Shown one piece after another: positions 1-7,723 of a stretch of 19,511 nucleotides of DNA (the stretch's first letter is position 1; the number at the start of each line of letters is the position of its first letter). The notes beneath the pieces are model-generated. The model was not told where the DNA came from. It saw only the letters and a list, made by a program, of their open reading frames with translations, and ran no database searches. The DNA is from Bacteroidetes bacterium 4572_114 (GTDB lineage: Bacteria; Bacteroidota; Bacteroidia; Bacteroidales; 4484-276): assembly GCA_002254335.1 (NCBI GenBank), contig NIVA01000146.1, positions 1 through 19,511 of the forward strand, written 5' to 3'. A program made the translations under genes and the position numbers.

Positions 1-2
1 TT

Positions 3-1397
3 ACATTTTATGGGTTGCAAACGGCAGGGTTTCTTTTAACCGCATTTCTGATGATAATAGGCATACGTGGTGGTTTCCAACTTAAGCCGATAAATATTAT
101 TACTGCCGGCCAATACACCCAGGCCCAAAATATTTCGTTGCTGCTCAATACTCCGTTTACCATTATTAAAACTGTTGACCAGCAAGCCCTGCAACCTGTT
201 AAATATTTTGAGGATGAGGAATTGGATAGCATTTTCAACCCGGTTTATTTTTATGGGACTGAAATGAACGATTCTATTCCCACCAATAAAAATGTAGTTT
301 TAATAATTATGGAAAGCATGTCGGGCGAGCACATCGGGGCTTTCAACAAACACATTCCGGGATATGAGGGGTTTACGCCATTTCTTGATTCATTGATGGG
401 GCACAGTGTTGTGTTTAATGGTTTTGCCAACGGTAAGCAAAGTATTGAAGCTGTCCCGACGGTGGTTGCCGGGCTGCCTACATTGATGAACCGGCCTTAT
501 ATAATTTCGGCTTATGCCGGAAACAAAATCAACAGCCTGGCAAATATTTTAGGACAGCAAGGTTATTCTACAGCCTTCTATCACGGCGGTACAAACGGGA
601 CCATGGATTTTGATGGTTTTGCACTGATGGCTGGATATGATAACTATTTTGGGCGGACTGAGTATAATAAGGAAAGTGACTTCGATGGCAACTGGGGGAT
701 ATTTGATGAACCATTTTTTCAATATGTGACACATGAACTGGATGAATCCGGGCAACCGTTTTTTGCCACTCTTTTTTCGCTCTCGGCACATCATCCCTAC
801 ACAATACCTGAACAATACAAAGGGAAATTCAGGAAGGGAAAATTGGAAATTCAGGAGGCGGTGATGTATTCGGATTTTGCCCTGAAACGTTTTTTTGAAA
901 CTGCCTCGGGCATGGATTGGTTCAACAATACTTTGTTCATCATCACCGCCGACCACACCTCTGAGCCAAACCTTGACGAATATAAAACCCGCTTAGGGGC
1001 GTACCGGATACCTGTTATTTTTTATTCCCCAAAAGGGGAATTAACCCAACCGGAAAATATTGCCGTCAGCCAGGCTGATATTATGCCTTCAATTTTATAC
1101 CTGCTGAATTATCAAGACCCATTTATTGCTTTTGGGAACAATGTTTTTGATGGCAGTGAAAAACATTTTGCCGTTAACTTCCTGAATGGCATTTATCAAA
1201 TAATAGATAACGAATATGTCCTTCAATTTGATGGCAACAAAAGCATTGCGCTGTATAGTTACGCCGAAGATAAATTGCTGGAAAATAATGTAATCGGTGA
1301 ATATCCCGAAAAGGTTAAAAATCTTGAAAGGATGCTCAAGGCTTACATTCAACAGTACAACAACAGGTTAATCGAAAATCGCTTAAGTGTCCGTTGA
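3..1397 (+). CDS. LTA synthase / sulfatase-family membrane enzyme (5' partial)
   Basis: The frame is open to the left edge, so the start and the usual N-terminal membrane helices lie outside the window. What remains is the extracytoplasmic alkaline-phosphatase-like domain of the LTA-synthase/sulfatase family, which transfers or hydrolyses phospho-alcohol or sulfate groups. Counting from the TTG at position 15, visible motifs are NVVLIIMESMSGEHIG (93-108, metal-binding Glu100), NGKQSIEAVP (139-148, Ser143 at the usual Thr/Ser nucleophile position), SAHHPY (257-262) and TADH (311-314, metal ligands Asp/His). The order and spacing fit the family. In Bacteroidota such enzymes act on envelope lipids or polysaccharides. 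The actual donor and acceptor cannot be read from sequence, and true lipoteichoic acid synthesis is not expected in a Gram-negative. The gene ends in TGA at 1395-1397. Family assignment is firm; substrate is unknown. Confidence 0.85.
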   Translation, partial: TFYGLQTAGFLLTAFLMIIGIRGGFQLKPINIITAGQYTQAQNISLLLNTPFTIIKTVDQQALQPVKYFEDEELDSIFNPVYFYGTEMNDSIPTNKNVVLIIMESMSGEHIGAFNKHIPGYEGFTPFLDSLMGHSVVFNGFANGKQSIEAVPTVVAGLPTLMNRPYIISAYAGNKINSLANILGQQGYSTAFYHGGTNGTMDFDGFALMAGYDNYFGRTEYNKESDFDGNWGIFDEPFFQYVTHELDESGQPFFATLFSLSAHHPYTIPEQYKGKFRKGKLEIQEAVMYSDFALKRFFETASGMDWFNNTLFIITADHTSEPNLDEYKTRLGAYRIPVIFYSPKGELTQPENIAVSQADIMPSILYLLNYQDPFIAFGNNVFDGSEKHFAVNFLNGIYQIIDNEYVLQFDGNKSIALYSYAEDKLLENNVIGEYPEKVKNLERMLKAYIQQYNNRLIENRLSVR

Positions 1398-1455
1398 TAG
1401 AGTAAATGGTTTGCCTTTAGTAATTTAGTATCATTTAACCTTTGAAAATTTGGTG

Positions 1456-1463
1456 TATTTTTG
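1456..1463 (+). promoter_or_regulatory. Possible -7 promoter element (TATTTTTG)
   Basis: TATTTTTG matches the Bacteroidota -7 consensus TAnnTTTG exactly. It sits about 133 bases before the lipid kinase ATG, in a 199-base spacer after the LTA-synthase-like gene. No clear TTTG -33 partner lies 19-21 bases upstream; the nearest is TTTA at 1434-1437, 18 bases away. Such 8-mers arise by chance in AT-rich DNA, so this is tentative. Confidence 0.25.
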
Positions 1464-1596
1464 GGCTTTGTCACGAACAATTTCGGGGTTAAGATTTTGG
1501 ATTTCATCTTTAATTTATGAGTGCGGCAAAATATGGCTTTTTAGACCGGACTCACTTATTAATAAAAAAAATAGTTAAAGCACTAACCATTAGATA

Positions 1597-2484
1597 ATGA
1601 ACAACAAAAAAATCAAAGCATTATTTATTGTCAACCCCTTTTCGGGGCCGGGGCGACAAAAGGCAATCGATAAACACCTAACCAATGTATTGGATAAGGA
1701 TAAGTTTGATTATTCGTTGGAATACACTAAAAAACAAGGCCATGCCACTAAATTAAGTGCAAAGGCCATGAAGGATGGGTGCAAACTGGTAGTCGCGGTT
1801 GGTGGCGATGGTACGGTAAATGAAGTGGCAAGGCCATTGGTTGGGTCGGAGGTAGCATTGGGGATTATCCCATCAGGGTCGGGGAACGGATTGGCCAGGC
1901 ACTTGGGGATTTCAACGGAAATTGACCATGCAATCAAGGTGATCAACGATAGTTTTATTAGGGAAATCGATACCGTAAAAGCCAATGACGAAATGTTTTT
2001 GAGCATCGCCGGAATTGGTTTTGACGCCCTTGTGGCCCAGAAGTTTGCCGGGCAAAAATATCGTGGTTTTTTTAAATATCTTTTTATTTCGATGACCGAG
2101 TATTTTCCGTACAAACCACAATTATTTAAAATGGTTATCGATGGCAAAAAAATGGAACGGGAAGCACTATTTATCAGTTTTGCCAATTCCGACCAGTTTG
2201 GTTACAATACTTCAATTGCCCCTGAAGCAAAGATTGATGACGGGCTTATTGACATTTGTGTAGTTAAAAAATTCCCGGCCTGGGTGTCGCCGTTCCTGGC
2301 ACCAATGCTTTTTACAAAAAAAATTGACCAGACCCCCTATGTAGAAATTATCAGGGCAAAAGAGGTTTTCATTATCAGGAAAAACAAAATAACGAACCTC
2401 GACGGAGAGCCTGTTAAACTAAAGAAAAAACTTCATATCCACGTTGTGCCGCTATCACTAAAGGTTATCGTGCCCAAAACCTGA
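1597..2484 (+). CDS. Diacylglycerol kinase family lipid kinase
   Basis: A 295-residue protein, normal length for the DagK/YegS/BmrU lipid-kinase family, which phosphorylates diacylglycerol or related lipids at the inner membrane face using ATP. Visible motifs: IVNPFSGPGR (11-20, nucleotide-binding loop), GGDGTVNEV (69-77, the family signature), PSGSGNGLAR (92-101), GIGFDA (139-144), APEAKIDDGLID (208-219) and NLDGEP (267-272, late acidic residues). No membrane segment is predicted, as usual for these peripheral enzymes. The ATG at 1597 puts the first beta strand (KALFIVNP) right at the N-terminus, as in homologues. It stands alone between two spacers. The family is certain; whether the substrate is diacylglycerol, a sphingoid lipid or another lipid is not visible. 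Confidence 0.93.
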   Translation: MNNKKIKALFIVNPFSGPGRQKAIDKHLTNVLDKDKFDYSLEYTKKQGHATKLSAKAMKDGCKLVVAVGGDGTVNEVARPLVGSEVALGIIPSGSGNGLARHLGISTEIDHAIKVINDSFIREIDTVKANDEMFLSIAGIGFDALVAQKFAGQKYRGFFKYLFISMTEYFPYKPQLFKMVIDGKKMEREALFISFANSDQFGYNTSIAPEAKIDDGLIDICVVKKFPAWVSPFLAPMLFTKKIDQTPYVEIIRAKEVFIIRKNKITNLDGEPVKLKKKLHIHVVPLSLKVIVPKT

Positions 2485-2538
2485 TTATTGAAGAAGTTTA
2501 CTTGTCAGGTATTGCAACCCCGGATTAATAATAAACCC

Positions 2539-2546
2539 TACTTTTG
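2539..2546 (+). promoter_or_regulatory. Promoter -7 element for the small protein-mutL unit (TACTTTTG)
   Basis: TACTTTTG is an exact TAnnTTTG match 18 bases before the ATG of the small membrane protein, which would give the very short leader common in Bacteroidota. A weak ATTG lies at 2511-2514, 24 bases upstream, slightly too far for the consensus -33 box. It probably drives the small protein and mutL together, since only five bases separate them. Confidence 0.5.
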
Positions 2547-2563
2547 CACAAAATTTACCAACC

Positions 2564-2827
2564 ATGAAAATCGTATTTTTTAAAACGCCCAAACCCAAAC
2601 AATTCGACTATAAACCACGGTATTACGATGAGGAAAAAGAAAGAAAGGAAAAACGCCGGAAAGAGATGGAACAATCGGGCCAGGGGGATACATCATTTAT
2701 GAGAAGCGAGATTGACAGAAGGTGGCGCACGATAGACAGAAAAAACCGTAACAAAGCCCGAGGCATCAACCTGTTGATATACCTTGCCATAATTGCCCTG
2801 TTGGTTTATTTTATCTTTGTTGCGTAG
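2564..2827 (+). CDS. Small single-pass membrane protein upstream of mutL
   Basis: An 87-residue protein whose function is not known to me. Residues 1-21 (MKIVFFKTPKPKQFDYKPRY, then Y) form a basic-aromatic N-terminus with the PRYY motif. Residues 22-66 are highly charged (a run of E, K and R, probably a helix), and 67-86 form one hydrophobic helix near the C-terminus, so most of the protein should be cytoplasmic, tail-anchored in the membrane. Small proteins of this type, with a PRYY-containing N-terminus and a terminal helix, are familiar just upstream of mutL in Bacteroidota, so this is likely a real conserved gene. It is followed by mutL after five bases and so is probably co-transcribed with it. 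The TAnnTTTG element just upstream supports the start. Confidence 0.8.
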   Translation: MKIVFFKTPKPKQFDYKPRYYDEEKERKEKRRKEMEQSGQGDTSFMRSEIDRRWRTIDRKNRNKARGINLLIYLAIIALLVYFIFVA

Positions 2828-2832
2828 TAATA

Positions 2833-4677
2833 ATGTCAGATATCATCCATTTACTCCCCGATTCGGTTGCAAATCAAATTGCTGCCGGTGAAGTTATCCA
2901 ACGCCCTGCCTCTGCTGTAAAGGAGTTGCTCGAAAATGCCATAGATTCAGGTGCAAGCCAGATAGACCTCATGGTGAAGGATGCAGGAAAAACCCTGATA
3001 CAAATCACCGATAACGGTTGTGGTATGTCGGAAACTGATGCCAGGCTGGCCTTTGAGCGCCATGCAACATCCAAAATAACAAAGGTTGACGATTTGTTCG
3101 CCATTAAAACAATGGGTTTCAGGGGCGAGGCACTGGCCTCAATTGCTGCCATTGCACAGGTGGAACTAAAGACCAGGATGGTTGATGAAGAACTGGGGAC
3201 ATGCCTAATAATTGAAGGTTCGGACGTGAAGAACCAGGAGGTTTGCCAATGTCCGGCCGGGACTACAATAATGGTCAAGAACCTCTTTTTCAATGTTCCG
3301 GCACGGCGGAAATTCCTGAAATCATATAATGCCGAGTTACGCCATATCCTTGAGGAATTTCAACGGGCAGCACTTGCAAACCCCGGATTGGCAATGAATA
3401 TGTTCAACGACCGTAAACCCATTTTCCAACTGAAGCCTACCAACCTGAAACAACGAATTGTAGCTGTGTTTGGCCAGGGTTTTAACCAACGGTTGGTACC
3501 TGTCGAACAAAATTTAGAACTACTCTCCTTTAAAGGGTTTATCGGCAAGCCTGAATATGCAAAGAAAAAACGTGGTGAGCAATACTTTTTCGTGAATGGC
3601 CGGTTTATGAAACACTACTATCTCAATCATGCGGTTGATACAGCTTTTGATGAACTCCTGCCCGAAAAAACATTTGCAAGCTACTTTATTTTTATAGAGA
3701 TTGATCCACAAGAGATTGACATCAACATCCATCCAACCAAAACAGAAATTAAATTCCAGGATGAAAAACTGGTCTATTCAGTATTACGTTCTGCCGTTAA
3801 AGCTGCCCTGGGAAAATACAGCATTACCCCCACACTCGACTTTAACGTAGAACCCACTTTTGATTTCAGGCCCCCACCAAAAGGCCAAACCATACAGGCC
3901 CCGCAAATAAAGATCAATCCCGATTATAACCCTTTTGATTCAAAAACACAAGGAGGGGGCACCAGGCATGAAAGCAACAGGCAAAACTGGGAGAAACTAT
4001 ATCCTGCCAAAGATTTCAATGAAAAGGATGTGGATCAGGACAGAACAATAGAAAACCGGCAGGATACACAGGTTGAAGCTGATTTCAACCACAGCACTGC
4101 CGGCGGCACCACCCTTTTTCAATTGCACCGCCGTTATATTTTATCACAGATTAAATCGGGGATCATGCTCATCGACCAGCAAAAAGCCCACGAACGGATT
4201 TTGTACGAAAGATATTTAGAACTCCTTAGTGCCAGGAGCAACCTGTCGCAGCAGGAGTTATTCCCGATAAAATTAAGTTTGTCGGCCGCAGATGCTGAAT
4301 TGCTCAACGAAATTTTTGATGATTTAAACCTATTGGGATTTAGCATTAAACCTGACGAGGAAAAAAGATTTCAATTCCTGATAGATGGTACACCGGCTGG
4401 TCTTGCCGACATCGATGTTGAGGGAATGGTACATGGGATTATTGAAAATTACAAGGCCAACCTTATCGAATTAAATCTTGACAAAAGAGTTAATTTAGCA
4501 CGCTCGATGGCCAAAAACCTCTCAATTAAAACGGGCAGGGCATTGCAGCAATTAGAGATGAAAACTATTATAGAAGAGTTATTTGCATGCAAAATGCCGG
4601 AAATTGATCTTGACGGGGAAGCAATAATTACAATGATAACGCTTGCCGAACTTGAACAGAGGTTTAAAAACAAATAA
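2833..4677 (+). CDS. mutL: DNA mismatch repair protein MutL
   Basis: A 614-residue MutL, full length. The N-terminal GHKL ATPase shows ENAIDSG (34-40), DNGCGM (60-65), HATSKI (77-82) and GFRGEAL (95-101). The second N-terminal domain has the FFVNGRFMKH strand (252-261) and the NIHPTKTEIKF segment (298-308). Residues about 335-425 form a polar low-complexity linker, followed by the C-terminal dimerisation domain. MutL couples mismatch recognition by MutS to strand removal. The endonuclease motif DQHA(x)2E(x)4E is present only in altered form, DQQKAHERILYE (448-459): the metal-binding His is Gln. The C-terminal CPHGRP motif is replaced by a segment around IDLDGEAI (591-598). Nicking activity is therefore uncertain. 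It starts five bases after the small membrane protein. The identification is secure. Confidence 0.97.
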   Translation: MSDIIHLLPDSVANQIAAGEVIQRPASAVKELLENAIDSGASQIDLMVKDAGKTLIQITDNGCGMSETDARLAFERHATSKITKVDDLFAIKTMGFRGEALASIAAIAQVELKTRMVDEELGTCLIIEGSDVKNQEVCQCPAGTTIMVKNLFFNVPARRKFLKSYNAELRHILEEFQRAALANPGLAMNMFNDRKPIFQLKPTNLKQRIVAVFGQGFNQRLVPVEQNLELLSFKGFIGKPEYAKKKRGEQYFFVNGRFMKHYYLNHAVDTAFDELLPEKTFASYFIFIEIDPQEIDINIHPTKTEIKFQDEKLVYSVLRSAVKAALGKYSITPTLDFNVEPTFDFRPPPKGQTIQAPQIKINPDYNPFDSKTQGGGTRHESNRQNWEKLYPAKDFNEKDVDQDRTIENRQDTQVEADFNHSTAGGTTLFQLHRRYILSQIKSGIMLIDQQKAHERILYERYLELLSARSNLSQQELFPIKLSLSAADAELLNEIFDDLNLLGFSIKPDEEKRFQFLIDGTPAGLADIDVEGMVHGIIENYKANLIELNLDKRVNLARSMAKNLSIKTGRALQQLEMKTIIEELFACKMPEIDLDGEAIITMITLAELEQRFKNK

Positions 4678-4684
4678 TTGAAAA

Positions 4685-4700
4685 TTTCGTTTAAACGAAA
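4685..4700. repeat. 16-bp perfect palindrome after mutL
   Basis: TTTCGTTTAAACGAAA is its own reverse complement. It lies in the 47-base gap between the mutL stop and the ATG of the broken rhomboid gene. It has no U-tract and is AT-rich, so an operator or a weak hairpin is as likely as a terminator. Confidence 0.4.
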
Positions 4701-4724
4701 ATTAAAAAATTCAAGAATTAAACA

Positions 4725-4787
4725 ATGAGTTATCAACAATACAGGCCACAAGGGTTTAAAATGTGTGGGGCGGAAAACGTTTCCTGA
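4725..4787 (+). pseudogene. Detached N-terminus of the first rhomboid gene
   Basis: The ATG at 4725 opens a short frame beginning MSYQQYRPQGF, the kind of N-terminus that Bacteroidota rhomboids in this position have. After about eleven codons it runs into sequence that is the continuation of the same gene, but in another frame, and stops at TGA 4785-4787. The frame of the rhomboid body (4763 onward) differs. I read this as the original start left stranded by an internal deletion. Confidence 0.55.
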
Positions 4788-5341
4788 CCTACTACCTAAT
4801 TACTGGTGTCGGGGCCGCATTGATACACTATATGGTATTTTACTTCCAGTACAACCCTGAGGTAAACCTTTTAAACAGTATTATTAACGATCCTACGTTG
4901 GGAAACCTGCAAATTTTTATCGACAAGGCAAATAGTAATATTTTTCCTATTTCAATTGATAGCGGCCTACCAATCAATGAATTTAACAATACGGTTCACA
5001 AATTAAGCAATGACCCTGACAATCAGGTGCTGATTGAATGGGCCAGGGGTTTTTTAATAGATTATAAAGTTTACTTTTTAAACAGGCCAAATGTTATTGG
5101 GGCATCAGGGGCCGTGTTCGGGATATTGCTGGCTTTTGGTATGATGTTTCCAAATTCGATGTTGTACGTTTTTTTCTTCTTCCCTATCAAGGCAAAATGG
5201 TTTGTAATTTTTTATGGTGCGCTGGAACTGTATTTAGGCTTTACCCAATCCGACAGTAATGTGGCCCATTTCGCCCACCTTGGCGGGATGGTGTTCGGTT
5301 TTATTTTAATTAAATATTGGAAGAAAAAGGGGGTTTATTGA
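4763..5341 (+). CDS. Rhomboid-family intramembrane protease, N-terminally truncated remnant
   Basis: 192 residues from a GTG, covering only the C-terminal two thirds of a rhomboid serine protease. The catalytic serine motif IGASGAVFG (112-120, Ser115) and the catalytic histidine motif AHLGGMVFG (171-179, His172) are both intact. Missing are the first transmembrane helices and the H(x)nHxxxN loop that normally come before the segment NVWGGKRFLTYYLITG. In frame, an AAT codon precedes the GTG and a TAA stop precedes that. The true start appears 38 bases upstream in another frame (see 4725-4787), so roughly 80-90 codons seem to be deleted. There is a long insert (about residues 30-100) between helices. 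Unless the assembly is wrong here, the product should be inactive or absent. It sits between mutL and a second, intact rhomboid gene, a standard Bacteroidota arrangement. Confidence 0.75.
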   Translation: MWGGKRFLTYYLITGVGAALIHYMVFYFQYNPEVNLLNSIINDPTLGNLQIFIDKANSNIFPISIDSGLPINEFNNTVHKLSNDPDNQVLIEWARGFLIDYKVYFLNRPNVIGASGAVFGILLAFGMMFPNSMLYVFFFFPIKAKWFVIFYGALELYLGFTQSDSNVAHFAHLGGMVFGFILIKYWKKKGVY

Positions 5342-5371
5342 TTTGTGGTAATTATTTAGCTGCAAATAAAA

Positions 5372-5485
5372 TGTCATTTGCTTCGTGTCATTAATTGTCA
5401 TTTGCGCTTTGCGCGTCATTTTGAAGCCGTGTATTTCAATGACCATAAATGACTACAAATGACCATCAAATGACCCAAAATGACC
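5372..5485. repeat. Phased array of AATGAC motifs in inverted halves
   Basis: The left half carries GTCATT at 5373, 5387, 5397 and 5415; the right half carries the reverse complement AATGAC with its ATG at 5439, 5449, 5459, 5470 and 5480. Right-half spacing is 10, 10, 11 and 10 bases, close to one helical turn. A GCGCTTTGCGC mini-palindrome sits at 5404-5414. The whole array fills the spacer before the second rhomboid gene (ATG 5507). Confidence 0.7.
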
Positions 5486-5506
5486 CTCACAAAATAAAAA
5501 AGATTT

Positions 5507-6442
5507 ATGTATCAGTATCAAAACCCTCTGGAAGACGCCAAACAATTTTTCAGGCGAAAATCAATCCTTAACAAATTGATAGTAATCAATGTTGCTGTTT
5601 TTGTTTTCGTCAACATTGTAAACCTTTTATTATGGCTTTTTCAGGTCCAGAACAACCCTACGGGGATTTCAGGGATTTCGCTGATTTCCTATTATTTTGC
5701 CGTGCCTGCTGATTTCATGGAACTGATTACACGCCCCTGGACCTTGCTCACCTACATGTTCCTGCAAGAGGATTTTTTTCATATTTTCTTTAATATGATT
5801 GTCCTTTACTTTGGTGGACGGATATTCCTGGAATACTTAGATGAAAAAAAACTGTTGAGCACATATATTTTGGGCGGGTTGGCAGGCGCATTTTTCTATA
5901 TCCTGGCATTTAATGCTTTCCCGGTTTTTGGCGAAAGTGTTAATTACTCGGTTGCCCTGGGGGCCTCGGCCTCAGTCCTTGCAGTTTTAGTCGCAGTCTC
6001 AACCTATGTGCCTGAATACTCAGTAACACTTGTCCTTTTCGGAAGGGTGAAATTAAAATACCTTGCCCTGATAGTTGTTTTGATTGATGTACTTAGTATT
6101 ACCCGCGGCAATGCCGGTGGCCACATAGCCCATCTAGGTGGGGCATTTTGGGGCTTTGCCTATATTTATATGATGAAAAGAGGAAAAGATTTCACCTTTA
6201 ATTTTGGTAACATGGATTTTAAAAAGTTTTTCAACTATTTCACCAAACCAAAGGATACATCAAAGTATGACACTACGCCACCACCCAATGGCCGCCCGTT
6301 TACCGATGTAGAGTACAATTACCGCAGAAAAAACCGGCAGGAAAAGATTGATCATATCCTTGATAAAATTTCCAAATCAGGTTATTCCAGCCTGACGAAA
6401 GCAGAAAAGGAACTTCTTTTTAAGTCTAGTAATGGGAAATGA
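5507..6442 (+). CDS. Rhomboid family intramembrane serine protease with C-terminal extension
   Basis: A 311-residue intact rhomboid. The first helix spans about 22-46; HIFFNM (92-97) is the conserved H-x-x-x-N loop; the catalytic serine is Ser154 in GASASV (152-157), and the catalytic histidine is His209 in GGHIAHLGG (204-212). About six transmembrane helices end near 223. A soluble cytoplasmic tail follows (225-311), ending in the KISKSGYSSLTKAEKELLF segment (288-306) that is a recurring C-terminal module of Bacteroidota rhomboids. It cleaves transmembrane substrates inside the membrane; the substrate is unknown. With its upstream neighbour damaged, this may be the only functional rhomboid of the pair. 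The ATG at 5507 is well placed before the first helix. Confidence 0.9.
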   Translation: MYQYQNPLEDAKQFFRRKSILNKLIVINVAVFVFVNIVNLLLWLFQVQNNPTGISGISLISYYFAVPADFMELITRPWTLLTYMFLQEDFFHIFFNMIVLYFGGRIFLEYLDEKKLLSTYILGGLAGAFFYILAFNAFPVFGESVNYSVALGASASVLAVLVAVSTYVPEYSVTLVLFGRVKLKYLALIVVLIDVLSITRGNAGGHIAHLGGAFWGFAYIYMMKRGKDFTFNFGNMDFKKFFNYFTKPKDTSKYDTTPPPNGRPFTDVEYNYRRKNRQEKIDHILDKISKSGYSSLTKAEKELLFKSSNGK

Positions 6443-6463
6443 TTCAATGGTTCAATGATTTGG

Positions 6464-6548
6464 TAGCTGTCAGACAGTTTAGATAAAGGTCAGATATGCA
6501 ATACCTTAGATGTAGTATGTAATTTAGAAAATAACTGTCTGACAGCTA
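6464..6548. mobile_element. MITE-like 85-bp element with 16-bp terminal inverted repeats
   Basis: The left end TAGCTGTCAGACAGTT (6464-6479) and right end AACTGTCTGACAGCTA (6533-6548) are perfect inverted repeats of 16 bases around a 53-base core. The core holds an AAGGT/ACCTT pair (6486-6490, 6503-6507). Direct copies of TTGG flank both ends (6460-6463 and 6549-6552), consistent with a 4-bp target duplication. Each arm is itself an interrupted palindrome (CTGTC-GACAG). It has no coding capacity. Alternatives are a large hairpin in the mRNA leader of the next gene or a two-site operator. Confidence 0.5.
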
Positions 6549-6598
6549 TTGGAGGACCCAAGAGTTTAATTTAATATAGAAAACTTTAACAGAACTAA

Positions 6599-7723
6599 AT
6601 GAGAAAAGGCCGGAAAAAAAATCCCTTGTCCTGGTCATCAAAGATATTGCCTGGCATAAACCTGCTTCTGGCCGCAGCTATCATGCTCTCTTACCTTGCC
6701 CCTGTTGTTAGCCCAAAAACTACTTCCATCCCTGCACTCTTGGGTTTAATTTATCCTGTTTTGTTTATCCTGAATTTATTTTTTTTAATCTGGTGGCTTA
6801 TACGGCTCAGGTGGTTTTTCATCATCCCGTTGATTGCCCTATTGATAGGATGGAATGTTTTTTTGAAACACTTTGGCCTTGGCCAGGACAATATCATCCA
6901 AACAAACCAAAATCCTTTGAAAGTATTATCCTATAATGTGAGGATGTTTGATGTACAAAATTGGAGACAGGGGCAGGAGCCGGTAACCAGAGACTCCATA
7001 ATGTCATTCTTAAACAGGGAAAATGCCGATATTGTTTGTTTTCAGGAGTTTTTTCATGGCGAAAAAAATTATTTTCCAACCGTAGAACCTTTTGTTGATA
7101 TATTAATGGCAGGGTACATCCATACCGATTTTATAATTTCCAAGGGGGGCAACAAGCATTTTGGCCTGGCAACCTTTAGCCGGTTTCCGATTGTTAATAA
7201 GGGGGTTATCCATTTTAAGGGGGCAGTGGCAAATTCGGGGATTTATTCTGATGTTGCTGTTGATGGTGATACAATCCGGATATTTAATGTTCATCTTGAG
7301 TCGGTAAAGTTTTCGAGTTCCGACTATAAATATGTTTCCGAATTAATGGGACCTGGGGCCGGGCAAACCTCCTCAAACAGTAAAATCATATTCTCGAAAC
7401 TTAAAAATGCATTTTATCAAAGGGCCGATCAGGCAAAAGTAGTTGCCGGGCACATCGAGCAATCCCCCTACCCTGTTATCCTTTGTGGCGACTTCAACGA
7501 CACACCCTCATCATTTGCCTACCACACAATTTCACATGGTTTGCAGGATGCTTTTTTAAATTCGGGCTTTGGATTGGGGTCAACTTATGCAGGTGATGTT
7601 CCGTTTTTGAGGATTGATTTCATCCTCCATGGCCCGGAAATGCTTTCATCAAATTACGAACGGTATAATGTCAATTTTTCTGACCACTATCCTATTTCGT
7701 GCTTTTATTATGCTATTCCATAA
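6599..7723 (+). CDS. Membrane-anchored endonuclease/exonuclease/phosphatase family protein
   Basis: 374 residues. The N-terminal part has three hydrophobic helices (about 17-36, 46-70 and 72-90), then comes an EEP-fold domain from about 105 to the end. EEP motifs are complete: LSYNVRMFD (110-118, Asn113), CFQEF (147-151, Glu150 metal ligand), FNVHLES (229-235), LCGDFNDTP (295-303, Asp298 and Asn300), RIDFIL (338-343, Asp340) and SDHYP (361-365, Asp362/His363). This family hydrolyses phosphodiesters or phosphoinositol/sphingomyelin-type bonds. With the membrane anchors the catalytic domain probably faces the periplasm, so a lipid or extracellular nucleic-acid substrate is possible, but this is inference. 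It follows the rhomboid pair, as often seen in Bacteroidota. Its stop overlaps the convergent antitoxin gene by 16 bases. Confidence 0.9.
   Translation: MRKGRKKNPLSWSSKILPGINLLLAAAIMLSYLAPVVSPKTTSIPALLGLIYPVLFILNLFFLIWWLIRLRWFFIIPLIALLIGWNVFLKHFGLGQDNIIQTNQNPLKVLSYNVRMFDVQNWRQGQEPVTRDSIMSFLNRENADIVCFQEFFHGEKNYFPTVEPFVDILMAGYIHTDFIISKGGNKHFGLATFSRFPIVNKGVIHFKGAVANSGIYSDVAVDGDTIRIFNVHLESVKFSSSDYKYVSELMGPGAGQTSSNSKIIFSKLKNAFYQRADQAKVVAGHIEQSPYPVILCGDFNDTPSSFAYHTISHGLQDAFLNSGFGLGSTYAGDVPFLRIDFILHGPEMLSSNYERYNVNFSDHYPISCFYYAIP

Noticed and set aside
1519..1553. GAGTGCGG / CCGGACTC inverted repeat before the lipid kinase gene
   Set aside because: Only eight bases with one mismatch and a 19-base loop, which is within chance expectation.
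5372..5485. Possible CRISPR array because of regularly spaced short repeats
   Set aside because: Repeat units are only 6-8 bases with 2-4-base spacing and in inverted halves; there are no spacers of CRISPR size and no cas genes.
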